Shown: positions 45,845 to 56,690 of the stretch, one piece after another
Position numbering within the stretch: the first letter of the stretch is position 1
Layout: each line of letters opens with the position of its first letter
NCBI GenBank assembly: GCA_961205875.1
Contig: OY540810.1
Span: 10,540,001 to 10,604,000 of the forward strand
Source: Sialis fuliginosa
Taxonomy: Eukaryota > Arthropoda > Insecta > Megaloptera > Sialidae
Direction: 5' to 3'
Length of the DNA stretch: 64,000 nt
Made by a program: the position numbers and the translations under genes
The notes under the pieces: generated by a model
The model's database searches: none
Seen by the model: only the letters and a program-made list of their open reading frames with translations
What the model was told of the DNA's origin: nothing

Positions 45845-46603
45845 AAATACTTTTAAATTTTAAAACAGAACATTCTGTTAATTAAATTCAAATCCAAAAA
45901 TTTAAATAGTCAATACACTAGAATCACCGTTCTAAATGGAAGTGCTTATTGGGAAATTGATTCCCACAACTAGTGGAAACCTTCCTAACTGTAGTGTATA
46001 ATAGCATGCAATGTCATTATAGTATTTTCCGAGAAAATTAGTTTCTATCACCAGCGGAAATTGCCTTCAAGTGCTTTATTTAAAATATTTAACATAAGGT
46101 ATTTATTATTTAATTGCGTTAAATAGTTAATAGTTGAATAAATATTATATTGTAAATATAGCAGCAAATTATTTCAATATAATTAGTGCTACATCCTGAG
46201 ATGAAATTGCTTTAAATCTTTGCGAAACACCTATACCTCAAAATTTTTATTAATTTTTTTTATTTGCATTTTCATTTCATGATGTCAATTTTGCATGAAA
46301 TAGAATATAAAAAAGTTGATATTCGTGTATTTTAAGGACTAATGTTTTAGTAAAAAAAAATGTTGTATATAATTTTTATTTTACATAACTATAAAATTTA
46401 CATACACAAATGAATAAATAAAGGATGGGGTGAAGAGAAGTACTGGATATTTCACTGATATTTATATTTTTTCTAAAATAAAAGTAGATTCTCGCGTCGT
46501 GGATAGAAGGGAAAACAATACAAACGACATTTGACGATTTTCACGTCCAAAGTGCTGAAGAATTTTTTTTTTTTTAGAAAAAGATAAATATTGCGCGACT
46601 AAT
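45845..46603. other. Gene-free stretch
   Basis: AGTGGAAACC and AGCGGAAATTGCC blocks near 45970-46065 may be arms of a small inverted repeat, but pairing is weak. Nothing else was recognised. Confidence 0.35.
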
Positions 46604-46912
46604 GTAATTTCTGGGAAATAAAAAATAATACCACCAGTAAGCCCAAATTTTGTAAATAACTGAAAAAAGATTATAAGAAGCTCTATTCAAAATCCTGAAA
46701 TGATTCACCACCTGGTGGCAAAGATTAATAAATAAAATCAATAAAAACATTGCGAGTATAGGGATTACTCTCGCAATGTTAATTCATTTTGACGATGTCT
46801 TTGCTCCCAGGTGATGAATCATTTCAGGATTTTGAATGAAAACTTCTTAAAATATTTGTTTAGTTATTTGCAAAATTTTGACTTACTCGTAATGTTTTAA
46901 TTTTGCGAGAAA
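46604..46912. repeat. Foldback element, about 310 bp
   Basis: TCAAAATCCTGAAATGATTC at 46687 is inverted as GAATCATTTCAGGATTTTGA near 46817. The inner arms AACATTGCGAG and CTCGCAATGTT flank the centre at about 46763. Looser pairing continues outward to AAATAACTGAAAA and GCCCAAATTTTGT. This is a MITE-like hairpin with outer ends more diverged than its core. Confidence 0.75.
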
Positions 46913-46919
46913 TACCTTA

Positions 46920-47500
46920 AATTCGAACGAGACTAGATCATCTGAACTTCTGACGAAACGAGATCTAGACGATATGTATCTTGGTTTAAAAAAATATCAA
47001 TTATTAAAAATAAACTATTTGCTATTATTTTTGAAATCTCTACTTACGTAAAATAAATAGAAAAACATATTTTTATAAAGAATGTGTACTTATGTAGGCG
47101 CGTTAGAGGTTATAGTTGGCTTACAATTAGTGAAATATAGGGTGCAACTGCAAAACTAAAAACTAGTTTTACTGACTATCATAACAGAAATCTGTATTAT
47201 CTACGTAACCTAACTTCATGCTGTTGTTTTCGTTATATGATGTGAGCACATCGTTGCATGTAACGCATTTCGTTTCACCCTGAACGCGTCTAAATAAGTG
47301 TAATTTCAAAAATTCTGACTAATACTTTTGATTCGACTATATGTTCAAAACGCATTTTTTAAAGTTATTTTTAACATGTATTACATTATTTTATAGTAAA
47401 AATTATTAACATTTAGGTACTAATATAATGTTAGAATTGACACCAATTTCCTCTAGGTATGAATGTGGTACTAGTGGTGCATATAAATATAATAAATAAA
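46920..47500. repeat. Decayed repeat fragments
   Basis: A GTCTCG-type fragment (ACGAGACTAGATCATC, then CGAAACGAGATCTAGACG) lies at 46925-46975. A Helitron-like internal piece (ACTATCATAACAGAAATCTG) lies near 47183. No gene was recognised. Confidence 0.45.
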
Positions 47501-47501
47501 A

Positions 47502-47730
47502 AACTTTTTAAGAAAAACACCTGACTTCAAAAAATAAAAAATAAAAACAATTAAAAGTATACCTAATAATTTTTAAATAAATTTTTATTTTCCCTTTTCA
47601 GTATTCTGATGAAATTTATATGGGACCACCTCATGAGTATATTCTTTAAAAAAAATCATACATAAAAAATATAAATACAGAAGAATTGAGAACTTTGTCA
47701 TCATTTTTTTGAAGTCGGTTAAAAATATTT
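47502..47730 (+). repeat. Dispersed repeat F, copy 2
   Basis: GGGACCACCTCATGAGTATA and TTTTTTTGAAGTCGGTTAAA match the family seen at 31063-31455. The tail GAAGTCGGTTAAAA is intact here. Confidence 0.6.
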
Positions 47731-48193
47731 TCAATCATTCATTGAAAAATTCTATATGACATCCACAGCTTTGTAAAAAGTCTCTTGATCTCCATACGGG
47801 TGGAAAATATTTATAATAAAATCAATGATTAACATAAAAGATCAAAGTTATTGTACCAAATTTATAACAAAGTTTGTTGAAAATATTTATCGAGTTTTCA
47901 GTTATGTAAATATCTTTCGTTCTCCAGCGAACCCTGTTCCCTACAAAATATTTACATCAGAACGAAATGACCTGTTAGCTACATGAATATTTATTTAATT
48001 TACTCTCCGATATTTCATCCTCTTACGCGCATGTTATTACGTAACCCTCCCACATGGTAGATTTTCTCATTCAGTAACGAATTTAAAAGTCAAATTATAA
48101 ATATTTATACTTGAAAAATTATTTAATCCTTAAGGGGAACACCACCGTCAATGGGTTTTTAGTAACTAGATTATTTATTTAGGATTTGTGAAT
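47731..48193. other. Unique sequence, nothing seen
   Basis: A short GC-richer patch occurs near 48010-48060. No gene was recognised. Confidence 0.35.
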
Positions 48194-48385
48194 ACTAATA
48201 TTATAAATGCGAAAGTATCTATGTCTGTCTGTTTGTTACCTTTTCACGGCTAGACCGTTGAGTCAATTGTTTGGTATCCTGAAGAACATAGGTTACTTTG
48301 TATCCCGAAAAATATATTAGATAAAAAATTAGTACGTGACATTTGTACGCACGACTTGTTTTATCGACTATCATGGGTTTTATGT
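48194..48385 (+). mobile_element. Helitron-like repeat, 3'-truncated
   Basis: It begins ACTAATATTATAAATGCGAA and includes CCTTTTCACGGCTAGACCG, then stops without the CTAG end after GACTTGTTTTATCGACTATC. Confidence 0.55.
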
Positions 48386-49150
48386 CAAATGAATTTTCTC
48401 TTTTTTTGTTACGGGAAATTTAAAATTTTGTTGTATTATAATTTATTTCTCGGAAACGGTTTAGTGAAAACATGATATTTTGCATAATTATTCAACTAAT
48501 CAAATACTACACTCCCTCCAAAAATTAGAAAATCGGTAGCATTTTATCAATGTGTTTTACCTAAAAAATGCCGAAAACTATCAGTTTCCCACAAGAACAC
48601 ATGTTAAATTTAAATCAATATAATTTCTAAACGGCTTAGTGAATCAATTTAATATTTTGTCTATTGCATAAAAATGCTAATGGGAACATTCCAACCAATT
48701 TTCATGTATTTGGTAGCATTTTGAAATACATCCCATACATCCTTAACTTATATTATGTAAATTATCAACAAAAAAAAAATTAATGTTAACAACTGTTATA
48801 AAATTAAAATCAAGACTCTGTATAATAATAGTGGTCTAGTGGCTGGATTTTAAAGTGGAGAGTTTTAAAGTGTTCCAGATATTTATTTAACCATCGCATA
48901 TTTGAAAAAATGTTTGGTTGTGAGAGGGTAAAAAGTTGCGTGGCCTTCAATGATATTTGAAGGTCAACATCATTTTTTTAGGTAGGAACCTATAGTTTTT
49001 ACTTAGTAATCTTATTTTACGTGAAGAAACATGAATCTTTCACTGAAAACTTTTTTTTGAATGCCATAAATTTGACAAGATATCTTACAAAATAATTTCG
49101 AGATTTTGAACATTCAAGAATTTTTTACTTAGAAATTATCAACTTTAGAG
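48386..49150. other. Gene-free AT-rich stretch
   Basis: A relative of the 40100 region (AAGGTCAAC, AGGTAGGAACCTATAG) lies near 48960-49000. No gene was seen. Confidence 0.35.
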
Positions 49151-49151
49151 A

Positions 49152-49336
49152 AAAAGTACAATATACAAAAAATGTTTATTTTAGTCTAATAAAACTTGGA
49201 GAATTATTCTAGATTTTTTTAAACATAACGTAAGTTTTTATAAATAAAATAAATAGAAAAAGTTTTAAAATTTTTAAAATAATTCTCTAAGTTTTATTTG
49301 ATCAGAATGAACATTTTTTGTATCTTATACATTTGT
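49152..49336. repeat. Foldback repeat, about 185 bp
   Basis: ACAAAAAATGTTTATTTTAG with TAATAAAACTTGGAGAATTA on the left is inverted on the right as TAATTCTCTAAGTTTTATTT and GAACATTTTTTGTAT. The centre is near 49243. Confidence 0.65.
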
Positions 49337-49474
49337 ATTTTATATAAAAATTTTGTCTAAAAGTAAACGGAAAATATATTTGCTATTTATTATTGTTTTG
49401 AGATCTATTTATTAGTAAGTGAACTTCGAAAATTGTCGTACTCTTTTTTGTATATATTATAAAAGGAGGGAAAT

Positions 49475-49497
49475 GGTTAGGTTAGGTTAGGTTAGGT
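49475..49497 (+). repeat. Interstitial (TTAGG)4
   Basis: Four perfect TTAGG units occur in a row, the canonical insect telomere repeat. A short array like this can arise by break repair or by chance from the common GGTTAGGTTA word. Confidence 0.8.
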
Positions 49498-50340
49498 GCA
49501 GTGCCATAAATACGCACAAAAAAAAATCATGTATGTATGTTACCGTTAAGGCAGATAAAATATAGGTCGAATTTCGACCATAGTTATAGTAAATGGTAAA
49601 ATTATAATAGACTTACAAAATTAAAATATTAAGTTTTTAGCACTTTAAAAAATATTTAATCCTGGTGAGTGGTGCATCAAATGAAAGCTGACAATTCAAT
49701 AATTTTAAATTTGTAAATGATTTTTTATTATTAAAGTCTATTGAAAATGGATACAAAACAATTTCAAATTCATTAAATATTAAATTTAGAATTTTTCAGT
49801 ATCTACTACATTTATTTTTATATAAAATACAAACTTACCTAAGTTTAAAGACCAGAATCAAAGATAAAATGACCATAAATAAACTATGTGACTACTCTTA
49901 TATGTTATTTTTTTAATTTCTTGCTAAAGTTGAAAGATTAGATATTCTAGACTAAAAGCATATTGTTTTTGTTTTATTTCTTGTCATCTATAAACGTAAG
50001 TATAAGGTGATTAGCTATAACATTGAACAGAATTTAATCTTTCTTCTGGCTGAATTTTTAAAGGGCTTCTGAATTGTTTATTAATCCCATCGTATCTTTC
50101 TGTGTTCAGTTTTTAAGATAAAATATTAAATATTACCTAGCATTCGTTGAAAGTTCTATTTATAACATGTTTAGCAAAAAAAGTTTGCTTTACTCGTCTA
50201 TTTGTCAATTAACTTTTTATTCAAAACTATAAATACAAATATATTGAGCTTTTTGAATTCATTTTAATATTTATTAGAACTTTTGTAAATTCGTTTCTAA
50301 TTTTGATTATAAATGGTTGTACATTCGAGACTTCAGTACC
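49498..50340. other. AT-rich sequence, nothing seen
   Basis: No supported feature was recognised. Confidence 0.4.
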
Positions 50341-50659
50341 TAAAACTGACTCTCGTTTCATCTTGTCTCGTCTCGTGTGCAGCCCTTGTCACATACATAT
50401 AATATAACGAAACATTATCCTATGTATGTATTTTATGTATAAATAACACAATGGAAATCTGAAATCTCAAGTTATAATAATCATTGATACATATGTACAG
50501 TCACCTGCATTAATGGTCTTGCAGTTTGTATTCATTTTCGTTTATCACAAACTTAGTAGGCTCCTCCCATTTGATTATTATAACATTTAAATCATTTCTC
50601 CATGTATCAAACAAAGACATATATTTTGAAATTCATTTGCTAGATATAGAACTACTCTT
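50341..50659. repeat. GTCTCG-rich repeat end plus AT-rich sequence
   Basis: ACTCTCGTTTCATCTTGTCT and CTCGTCTCGTGTGCAGCCC at 50348-50390 form an end of the same family as 38928-39040. The remainder shows nothing recognisable. Confidence 0.4.
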
Positions 50660-50885
50660 CGTTTATAGTACTCATATATATTTGTGAAATTAAATTATTA
50701 TGTAATCTATTGAAAATTGTATACGTAAATTTTGTGGCAATAAATATTTGATATTCCGAATTTTAGTTTTTAAATATATTAAACTTGATAGAAAAAGATA
50801 ACCGATGATCTTTGTCTTTAAATTTGGAATCTGTTGTAAGCGATTCTAGCCTTTAGGGTGCCAGACGAGTTCTACAGGCGACTGT
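50660..50885 (+). repeat. Penelope-type terminal repeat, distal part
   Basis: ATTATGTAATCTATTGAAAA, GGCAATAAATATTTGATATT and GAATCTGTTGTAAGCG match 3111-3380 in order. The hammerhead-like core and the first 120 bp are missing. Confidence 0.65.
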
Positions 50886-51439
50886 ACATACGTAGTTAAA
50901 CTTTGTATAATGACTACGTCTTCTACAAAAATATGAATGGAAGTACAATAAACATAAATATACATTGTGAATAGTAATGATTATGTATTGCCATTGAATA
51001 AATGATTTAGGTAGTTATTATGTAAAATCTTGCATATATCGTCAAATAGATTTTATTGAAAATTGAGCCAGTTCTACAGTACTACAAAATAATGGTTATA
51101 GTTTTTGATTATAGAAAATTCTGCAATGTTAGTTTATTTAATTTATGTATCTAGTTTAAACGTTTATTTATATTGTATTACTTACAATTTCGTCGATGCA
51201 TTACTGTTATATTAAAGAAAATATTTACGTGTAATTTTAATATTTTTACTACGAGAGTTTGTGAATAATAACAAATGTTTGGAATTGTTTATATTTGGAA
51301 GAATATATAAATGAAAATATATATAAGAAAATGTATTGCTTTCTTGTCATAAAGTATAGTATACATATATTTGATTATTTTTTGAAGCATAAACAATTTT
51401 GCTCTCTGATTTCAAAATTTCCCTTTGATTTTTCTATAT
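50886..51439. other. AT-rich sequence, nothing seen
   Basis: The frame 51295-51555 starts in this stretch and ends in the repeat B fragment; its composition is AT-driven. No gene supported. Confidence 0.4.
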
Positions 51440-51725
51440 TAAATCAAAACAAACAGTTTTCGTACCGTTTCTATCGTATGTGGGCTGGGGGTGTTTTTTT
51501 TAAATTGTTTTTTTACAATATATCTCAAGAAAGACGCATGTTGAAAATTGTATAAAATATTTTTTGTAGACCATTAAACTAATTATTAGTGTAATATATT
51601 TATTATATTATATTTCTTTTATTACAGTAATGTGCCTATTACTAGTTTTGCTTTGTCCATTACTGAAAAAAAAATCAAAATAAAAGGCTATAATTTTAAA
51701 AAACAACTATATTTTCGAACTTTTC
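51440..51725. repeat. Repeat B fragment followed by MITE M1 fragment
   Basis: TATCTCAAGAAAGACGCATG near 51520 belongs to repeat B. From 51572 the MITE M1 body begins (AATTATTAGTGTAATATATT, then TACTGAAAAAAAAATC) and stops near 51725. Neither has its ends. Confidence 0.5.
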
Positions 51726-52282
51726 TTTCGAAACAAAATAAAATATAATATTTTCATTCTTTTTTTATGTTCTTATTTGCATCTTAAATTATAATACATT
51801 TTTAGTAAATATTATATTTATTATATCCTAAAAAAAGGTGGGTGGATGGTGGGGAGCACATCTCCGTTAGTTATTTTAAACAAAAAAATTACATATATTT
51901 TTGTCTTTATAATACTTGTTTTTATCGTATTATGTGGAAACAGACATTTAAATCAATAAAAAAACAAAATAGCATACTTCTAAAAAAAAGTTTGCTAAAA
52001 TCGTTAAACAACATGTTAAAATTATAGCCCGATCGGTTGATTAGAATTTCGATTCTGCTTCCCACCAACCAAAAAGTGGTTTCGAGAAAAACGCTTTTAA
52101 AGATTTAATAACAGATGTTACTCTGTACATAGAAGAGAATGGACCATTCTCTTCTATGTACTATAACTTCGTAAATACTTTGAATTTTTGTCTACAATTT
52201 TCAGAGTATACTCTCAATATATTTTACTTTCTAAATATGTACAAAAAAATCGAAAATTTTAAATCGTCACAACGTAATACTG
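51726..52282. other. Gene-free stretch
   Basis: The frame 51842-52027 is Lys/Asn/Leu rich without motif. A small hairpin (ACATAGAAGAGAATGG pairing with CCATTCTCTTCTATGT) lies at 52125-52161. Confidence 0.45.
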
Positions 52283-52313
52283 CCTTAAATCGTCCAAGAC
52301 TGGTGCCAGTACC
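52283..52313 (+). repeat. MITE M1 terminal fragment
   Basis: CGTCCAAGACTGGTGCCAGT followed by ACCT is the right end of the M1 family without its body. Confidence 0.65.
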
Positions 52314-52607
52314 TGGAATAAGAACAAATGATTGATAATATGTAATGTGAAACCAAGGTTTGAATAAAGTCGTTATTTTCTCGGTCTAATCTATTCAAAA
52401 TTTAAGAAGGCGATTTTATTACATTTTATATAAATAAAAGAATAAATTGCTTTATTAAAAAATGAATAACACCTTTAAATATTTTTTGACAATAACCTCT
52501 CTCATATTTAGAGCAACGTTGTTAAAAAAAGAACACCGAAAAAATGTGCCGCGATTCGATTTAATTGAGCATGCAGAAGGACTAATGAGCGATGGTATTA
52601 TGCAGGG

Positions 52608-52860
52608 TTAAACTCTTAGGAACCTTACCTCCACCTCCTGGAAAGGACAACTGCTTGAATTAATCCTGGATATCAGATCCCGAGGGTTATCGGATAGTGG
52701 AAAACGTTGTACGAAGTCTTCGATCAACCCATGTCGTAGATCCTTCAGGATATCGATGTTACGGGAATGAAGATAATGTGTTGGCATTTGTTTTGGAACT
52801 CAGCGTGTCCTAAACGGTATTGTACACTTAGATAGGTGAGAATAGGTGTACATAACACTT
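52608..52860 (-). pseudogene. Decayed non-LTR reverse transcriptase, C-terminal part
   Basis: Read on the minus strand, one phase above 52787 gives TPILTYLSVQYRLGHA followed by EFQNKCQ, which resembles the conserved R-P-i-l-t-Y...A...QNKcL strand near the C-terminus of Jockey-type reverse transcriptases. A frameshift then leads to a 59-codon frame (52787 down to the stop at 52608-52610) with LHSRNIDILKDLRHGLIEDF, matching the downstream y-v-.N..lh.DL.ip...e motif of the same proteins. GC content is higher than the surroundings, as expected for old coding DNA. No catalytic FADD segment is left. The family is inferred from motif order only. Confidence 0.45.
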
Positions 52861-52867
52861 ATACATA

Positions 52868-52899
52868 CATACAGTGCGTTCACGATGAAAGGAACAACA
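52868..52899 (+). repeat. Solo copy of the ACAGTGCGTTCACG terminal motif
   Basis: ACAGTGCGTTCACGATGAAA followed by GGAACAACA directly abuts the left arm of the large inverted repeat. The same motif starts the inner element at 53030. Confidence 0.7.
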
Positions 52900-53153
52900 G
52901 TTGATATATATAACGATTGATACCCAGAAGCCAAGATTTATTTCAAGATAACCGCGGAAGCTTAAAAACTGGTTCTAATATTATATCCAAAATTTTTAAC
53001 GAAATAAAATAAAGCTTATATACATATATACAGTGCGTTCACGATGAAAGGAACAAATTCGTTTAAAATTCAGGTAATTATTTTGTGGAAAAACGCTCGG
53101 ACCCGTCGATTAGTATTTTTAGTTGCGGATTTTTTGACATAAGAAAATTGTAT

Positions 53154-53215
53154 ACAGGGTGTCTCAGGAAAAACATATGCAGTCATCATTGATTTTTTTA
53201 AATAGAACACCTTAT
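53154..53215. repeat. Small nested unit with CAGGGTGT ends (second copy 53691-53754)
   Basis: TACAGGGTGTCTCAGGAAAA and, about 60 bp away, an inverted AGAACACCTTATA form a tiny inverted-end unit. The mirror copy in the other arm is better preserved (ATAGGGTGTTCCATTTAAAA to GAGACACCCTGTATA). CAGGGTGTYCC ends are common in insect mariner-type MITEs. Confidence 0.6.
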
Positions 53216-53435
53216 ATATTATGCCATTTTTGAGTTGTGCGATAAATTCTGAACACTTTTTGTACAGCATATCATATCTCTAAAATCAGTGGTTTCGGAA
53301 TAATGACGTTTGAAAATTGACATTTTGAAATACACACAAGTCAAATAAAATGTTTAAATTGAAAAAATAAACTTTAAACATTTTTTTAAAAGCCAACATA
53401 AACATCCTGGTACCTATGGCAAAAAGAAAAAACAT

Positions 53436-53490
53436 TGAACTTTTTTTTTCCTTTTTTTTCTTTTTTTTTCTTCTTTTTTTCTTTTTTTTG
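53436..53490. repeat. Poly-pyrimidine (T/C) tract
   Basis: An almost uninterrupted run of T with single C residues fills the hairpin loop of the inverted duplication. Confidence 0.9.
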
Positions 53491-54025
53491 CAATACCAGG
53501 ATGTTTTTGTTGGCTTTTAAAAAATGTTTAAAGTTTATTTTTTCAATTAAAACATTTTATTTGACCTGTGTGTATTTCAAAATGTCAATTTTCAAACGTC
53601 ATTATTTCGAAAACCACTGATTTTAGAGATATAATATACTGTACAAAAAGTGTTCAGAATTTATCGCAAAATTCAAAAATGGTATAATATATAGGGTGTT
53701 CCATTTAAAAAAATCAATGATGACTGCATATGTTTTTCCTGAGACACCCTGTATACAATTTTCTTATGTCAAAAAATCCGCAACTAAAAATACTAATCGA
53801 CTGGTCCGAGCGTTTTTCCACAAAATAATTACCTGAATTTTAAACGAATTTGTTCCTTTCATCGTGAACGCACTGTATATATGTATATAAGCTTTATTTT
53901 ATTTCGTTAAAAATTTTGGATATAATATTAGAACCAGTTTTTAAGCTTCCGCGGTTATCTTGAAATAAATCTTGGCTTCTGGGTATCAATCGTTATATAT
54001 ATCAACTTTTCGTCGCACATTGTAT

Positions 54026-55464
54026 TGTTTTTATGAGGATTTAATTTTTTTTAAATAATACTCAATTTTATTTTTTTTATTTAAACTTATTTTTATCTAA
54101 TTCATCAAAATTTTGTGGTTGTTTTTTATTCATCTTAAACTTGACCATGATAGACTAAAATAAATGTATGTGAAATTATCCATAGTAATTATTTTGATTG
54201 ACATAGGACTTCAAAAAGGTCTTGGCCCAGACTTTTTTCTTGCATATTTTTGAACACTGAAAACGAATTTGACAGTAAAAAATCTTTCTGACCCCAATTT
54301 GTTACAATCGAGAAAAAAATGTGCAATAATCAAAAAATAATTAAATTAATTAAATAATAATTATAATTTTTTTTTTGACCAAATCTAATGAATGACTCTT
54401 ATTTTCCCTTCTATTTGCTATTTTTGTATGGCTGTAGAACCATTTTGGATCAAGTGTTTTTACGATCAAAGCAAAAACTAGACTTTAAATTTTGAACGCC
54501 AGTTACTAGGAAACAATTAATTGCAAAAATAATCCATGGACAGATTTAGAAAGTTGAAAGTTCTTTCTTCATAATTAGGTCAAAAGATTTGTTAAAAAAA
54601 TGTATCATGACTCGTGAAGATTCTTAAAAAAATTGTCAATTTTTCGGCGAAAACAAAAATTTGGTTGTCACTTGTCAGATAGCTTTTTTTTGTCAAATTT
54701 ATTTTAGTGCACAAAAATAATAATTATTATTAAAAAAAATATTTTTTTATCTTTAAAAATAGCTAAAATTAATAAATAAAGATTTAGAAGTTTTTGTAAA
54801 AAAAAAGTTTGAAAATCACTTCTATATGAAAAAGTAAAGAAGAAGCAACGTGTTAAAGATAGATTATATTGATGTCCAGAGCTTAACACAAGAAAGAAGA
54901 TCGATGTTCTTGGATTTTCTAATTTTAGTTACAATTTTTCAACACAGTTTTTTATGAATCTCTACTTTATTTTTTATTATTACATATATTGTAAACTAAC
55001 CTAACCCAACTCTCTTTATGAGAATTCATACTTTTTTAAAGTTAATTCAACGTGAAAGAAATAAACTTTCATTTAAAACATTTTTTAAATCGGGTTTCAA
55101 AAGACAATACTTTTCATAAAAAGAAATAATCCAAGGCAAAACTTTTTGTGTTAGTGAATGAAAAGTATTTATTTTTATGAAATGAATTTTTAAGATTTAT
55201 TCAGGACTTTTTATACATTTTTGTCTAATTACGATAAAAATGTTTCATACAAAAATTGTTTATTTTTATTTATAGAATATAATTATAATGATGTTATAAA
55301 TAGTATAGGATTGTATTTTTTTTTAATATTGACCATCGAAATGTTTCCCCCTTAAACACGCTCGGAAAAATTTATACCCTAAGTATATATAAAAAAATTA
55401 TATCTTTTAAACAACAAGAGTTGGTTAACTTAATAAGTAGTTCTAGACCGCCCTTATAATTATA
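54026..55464. other. Long AT-rich stretch, nothing seen
   Basis: The frame 54704-54889 is compositional. No repeat end or RNA gene was recognised. Confidence 0.4.
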
Positions 55465-55695
55465 TAATAATAATAATAATAATAATAACGCTTTATTTCA
55501 AAAAAACCAAATTAATGGTGTAAAATGCGTCGTAGAAGAGATAACAAGAGAACATTAAAAACATTTGGTAAAACTACATAAGTTAATGAAATAAGACATA
55601 TACAATTAAAATATAAAATATAAAATTTTAAAATTAAAAAAAAAAAAAAAACTTACAAAATAGACTTACAAAATACAGGTTAGTAGCGTGTGATT
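55465..55695 (-). mobile_element. 3' untranslated tail of the non-LTR retrotransposon
   Basis: On the minus strand the stop of the reverse transcriptase is followed by an A/T-rich tail, then GAAATAAAGCG and a (TTA) repeat at about 55467-55490. An AATAAA signal directly before a short microsatellite is a typical end for insect Jockey/CR1-type elements. Confidence 0.7.
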
Positions 55696-56690
55696 TTAAT
55701 TGCTAAATTCATTAAAACTATAATGGCTTTTTTCTAGAAGAAAAGCTCTTAACTCTTTTTTGAATTTAGGGCCTGAGTGTGATTTAATAATTTCTGGTAG
55801 TTTGTTATAGACTCTGATGACGGAATTTACCACTCCCTGGTTGATGAGCTGTAGTTTTGTCTGTGTAGTGGTGTAAACGTTTTTTTGACGAGTGTTATGG
55901 GAATGCTCTGGTAAATAGTTTTTAAATAGTTGGAAATGTGTTTTTATGAAAACTGCACATTCATATATGTATATGTCTGTAAGAGTGAGAATATTCAGTT
56001 GTTTAAATAGTGGTCTGCATGACTCTTTTGGATTTTTTTTTTAAATGAAGCGTAGACAACTTTTTTGTATTAAGAACAATTCATTTATATTTGTAGATTT
56101 ACCCCAGAAGATTATACCGTATTTTAAATTAGAGTAAATGAAAGCGTAATAGACTGTTAATAGGACATTAATTGTGGTGAATTTTGATAGGTAATTTAAA
56201 AAGAAAGAATATTTTGATAGTTTTTTAACTAACATAAGTGTTCTATGTGTGATTTCCAATTTAAGTTTTTGTCAATGTGTATACCTAGGAATTTAACGTT
56301 TTCTGATATGTGGAAAATTTGATTGTTAATTGTGATGTTATCTAGGGTTTCGCCATAGTTTCCGAATTTTAGTATTTGTGTTTTTTCTAAATTTAGCTTA
56401 AGACTATTATCGCGAAACCACTGAGTCATATCGTTAGTAGTCCTATTAATGTTTTCGAAGAGTTGGTGTCGATTTGTAGCCTTGTAAAGTATAGTAGTAT
56501 CATCGGCGAAAAGCACTGTTTTGGTGTTGATAGTATTAGGTAAATCGTTGATGTATAATAAAAAAAGGATAGCTGCTAGTACTGATCCTTGTGATACACC
56601 TTTCATAATTTTCTCACTACTGGATACTGAGATATAATTATATATATGACTGCATGTATGTAAAATATATCTAATAAAAACAAACTTGTT
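55696..56690 (-). pseudogene. Non-LTR retrotransposon reverse transcriptase, broken
   Basis: Three minus-strand frames make up one protein. The first (about 56690 to 56229) has GVSQGSVLAAILFLLYIND, the catalytic box VLFADDTTILY and LGIHIDKNLNWKSHI. The second (56259-56041) continues with KKLSKYSF...YSNLKYGIIFWG. The third (about 56030 down to the stop at 55696-55698) has CRPLFKQLNILTLTDIY, an HNTRQK motif, VYNKLPEIIKSHSG and the C-terminus FLLEKSHYSFNEF. Order and motifs are those of Jockey/CR1-type enzymes that copy element RNA at the target site. The N-terminal RT part and endonuclease are missing, so the copy is 5'-truncated. Frameshifts lie near 56235-56260 and in the T run at about 56033-56042. 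The catalytic Asp pair is still present. Confidence 0.85.

Larger units (their letters stand above)
53030..53874. mobile_element. Mariner-type element ends inside the inverted duplication
   Basis: CAGTGCGTTCACGATGAAAG after TA begins this segment, and its exact inverse followed by TA ends it. It could be a TA-flanked foldback transposon whose insertion site is itself inside inverted flanks. Because the arms continue past these ends, the duplication event was larger than the element. Confidence 0.6.
52900..54006. repeat. 1.1-kb inverted duplication with 80-bp spacer
   Basis: The arms 52900-53412 and 53493-54006 are near-identical reverse complements, from GTTGATATATATAACGATTG at the outside to CATCCTGGTA at the inside. 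They hold, in order, a Penelope-type terminal piece (CCCAGAAGCCAAGATTTAT), the AAAGCTTATATACATATATA block, the CAGTGCGTTCACG end, and a small nested unit. Only scattered mismatches separate the arms, so the structure is young or kept similar by gene conversion. The spacer is a poly-pyrimidine run. Frames 53070-53270 and 53435-53620 lie inside and are not genes. Confidence 0.85.

Noticed and set aside
53435-53620. Phe-rich frame inside the inverted duplication
   Set aside because: It begins in the poly-pyrimidine tract and continues in a transposon arm.
55696-56690. Possibility that the reverse transcriptase is of viral or LTR-retroelement origin
   Set aside because: Motif order, the HNTR/VYNKLP C-terminus and a TTA-repeat tail after AATAAA fit a non-LTR element; no LTR, protease, RNase H or integrase was seen.
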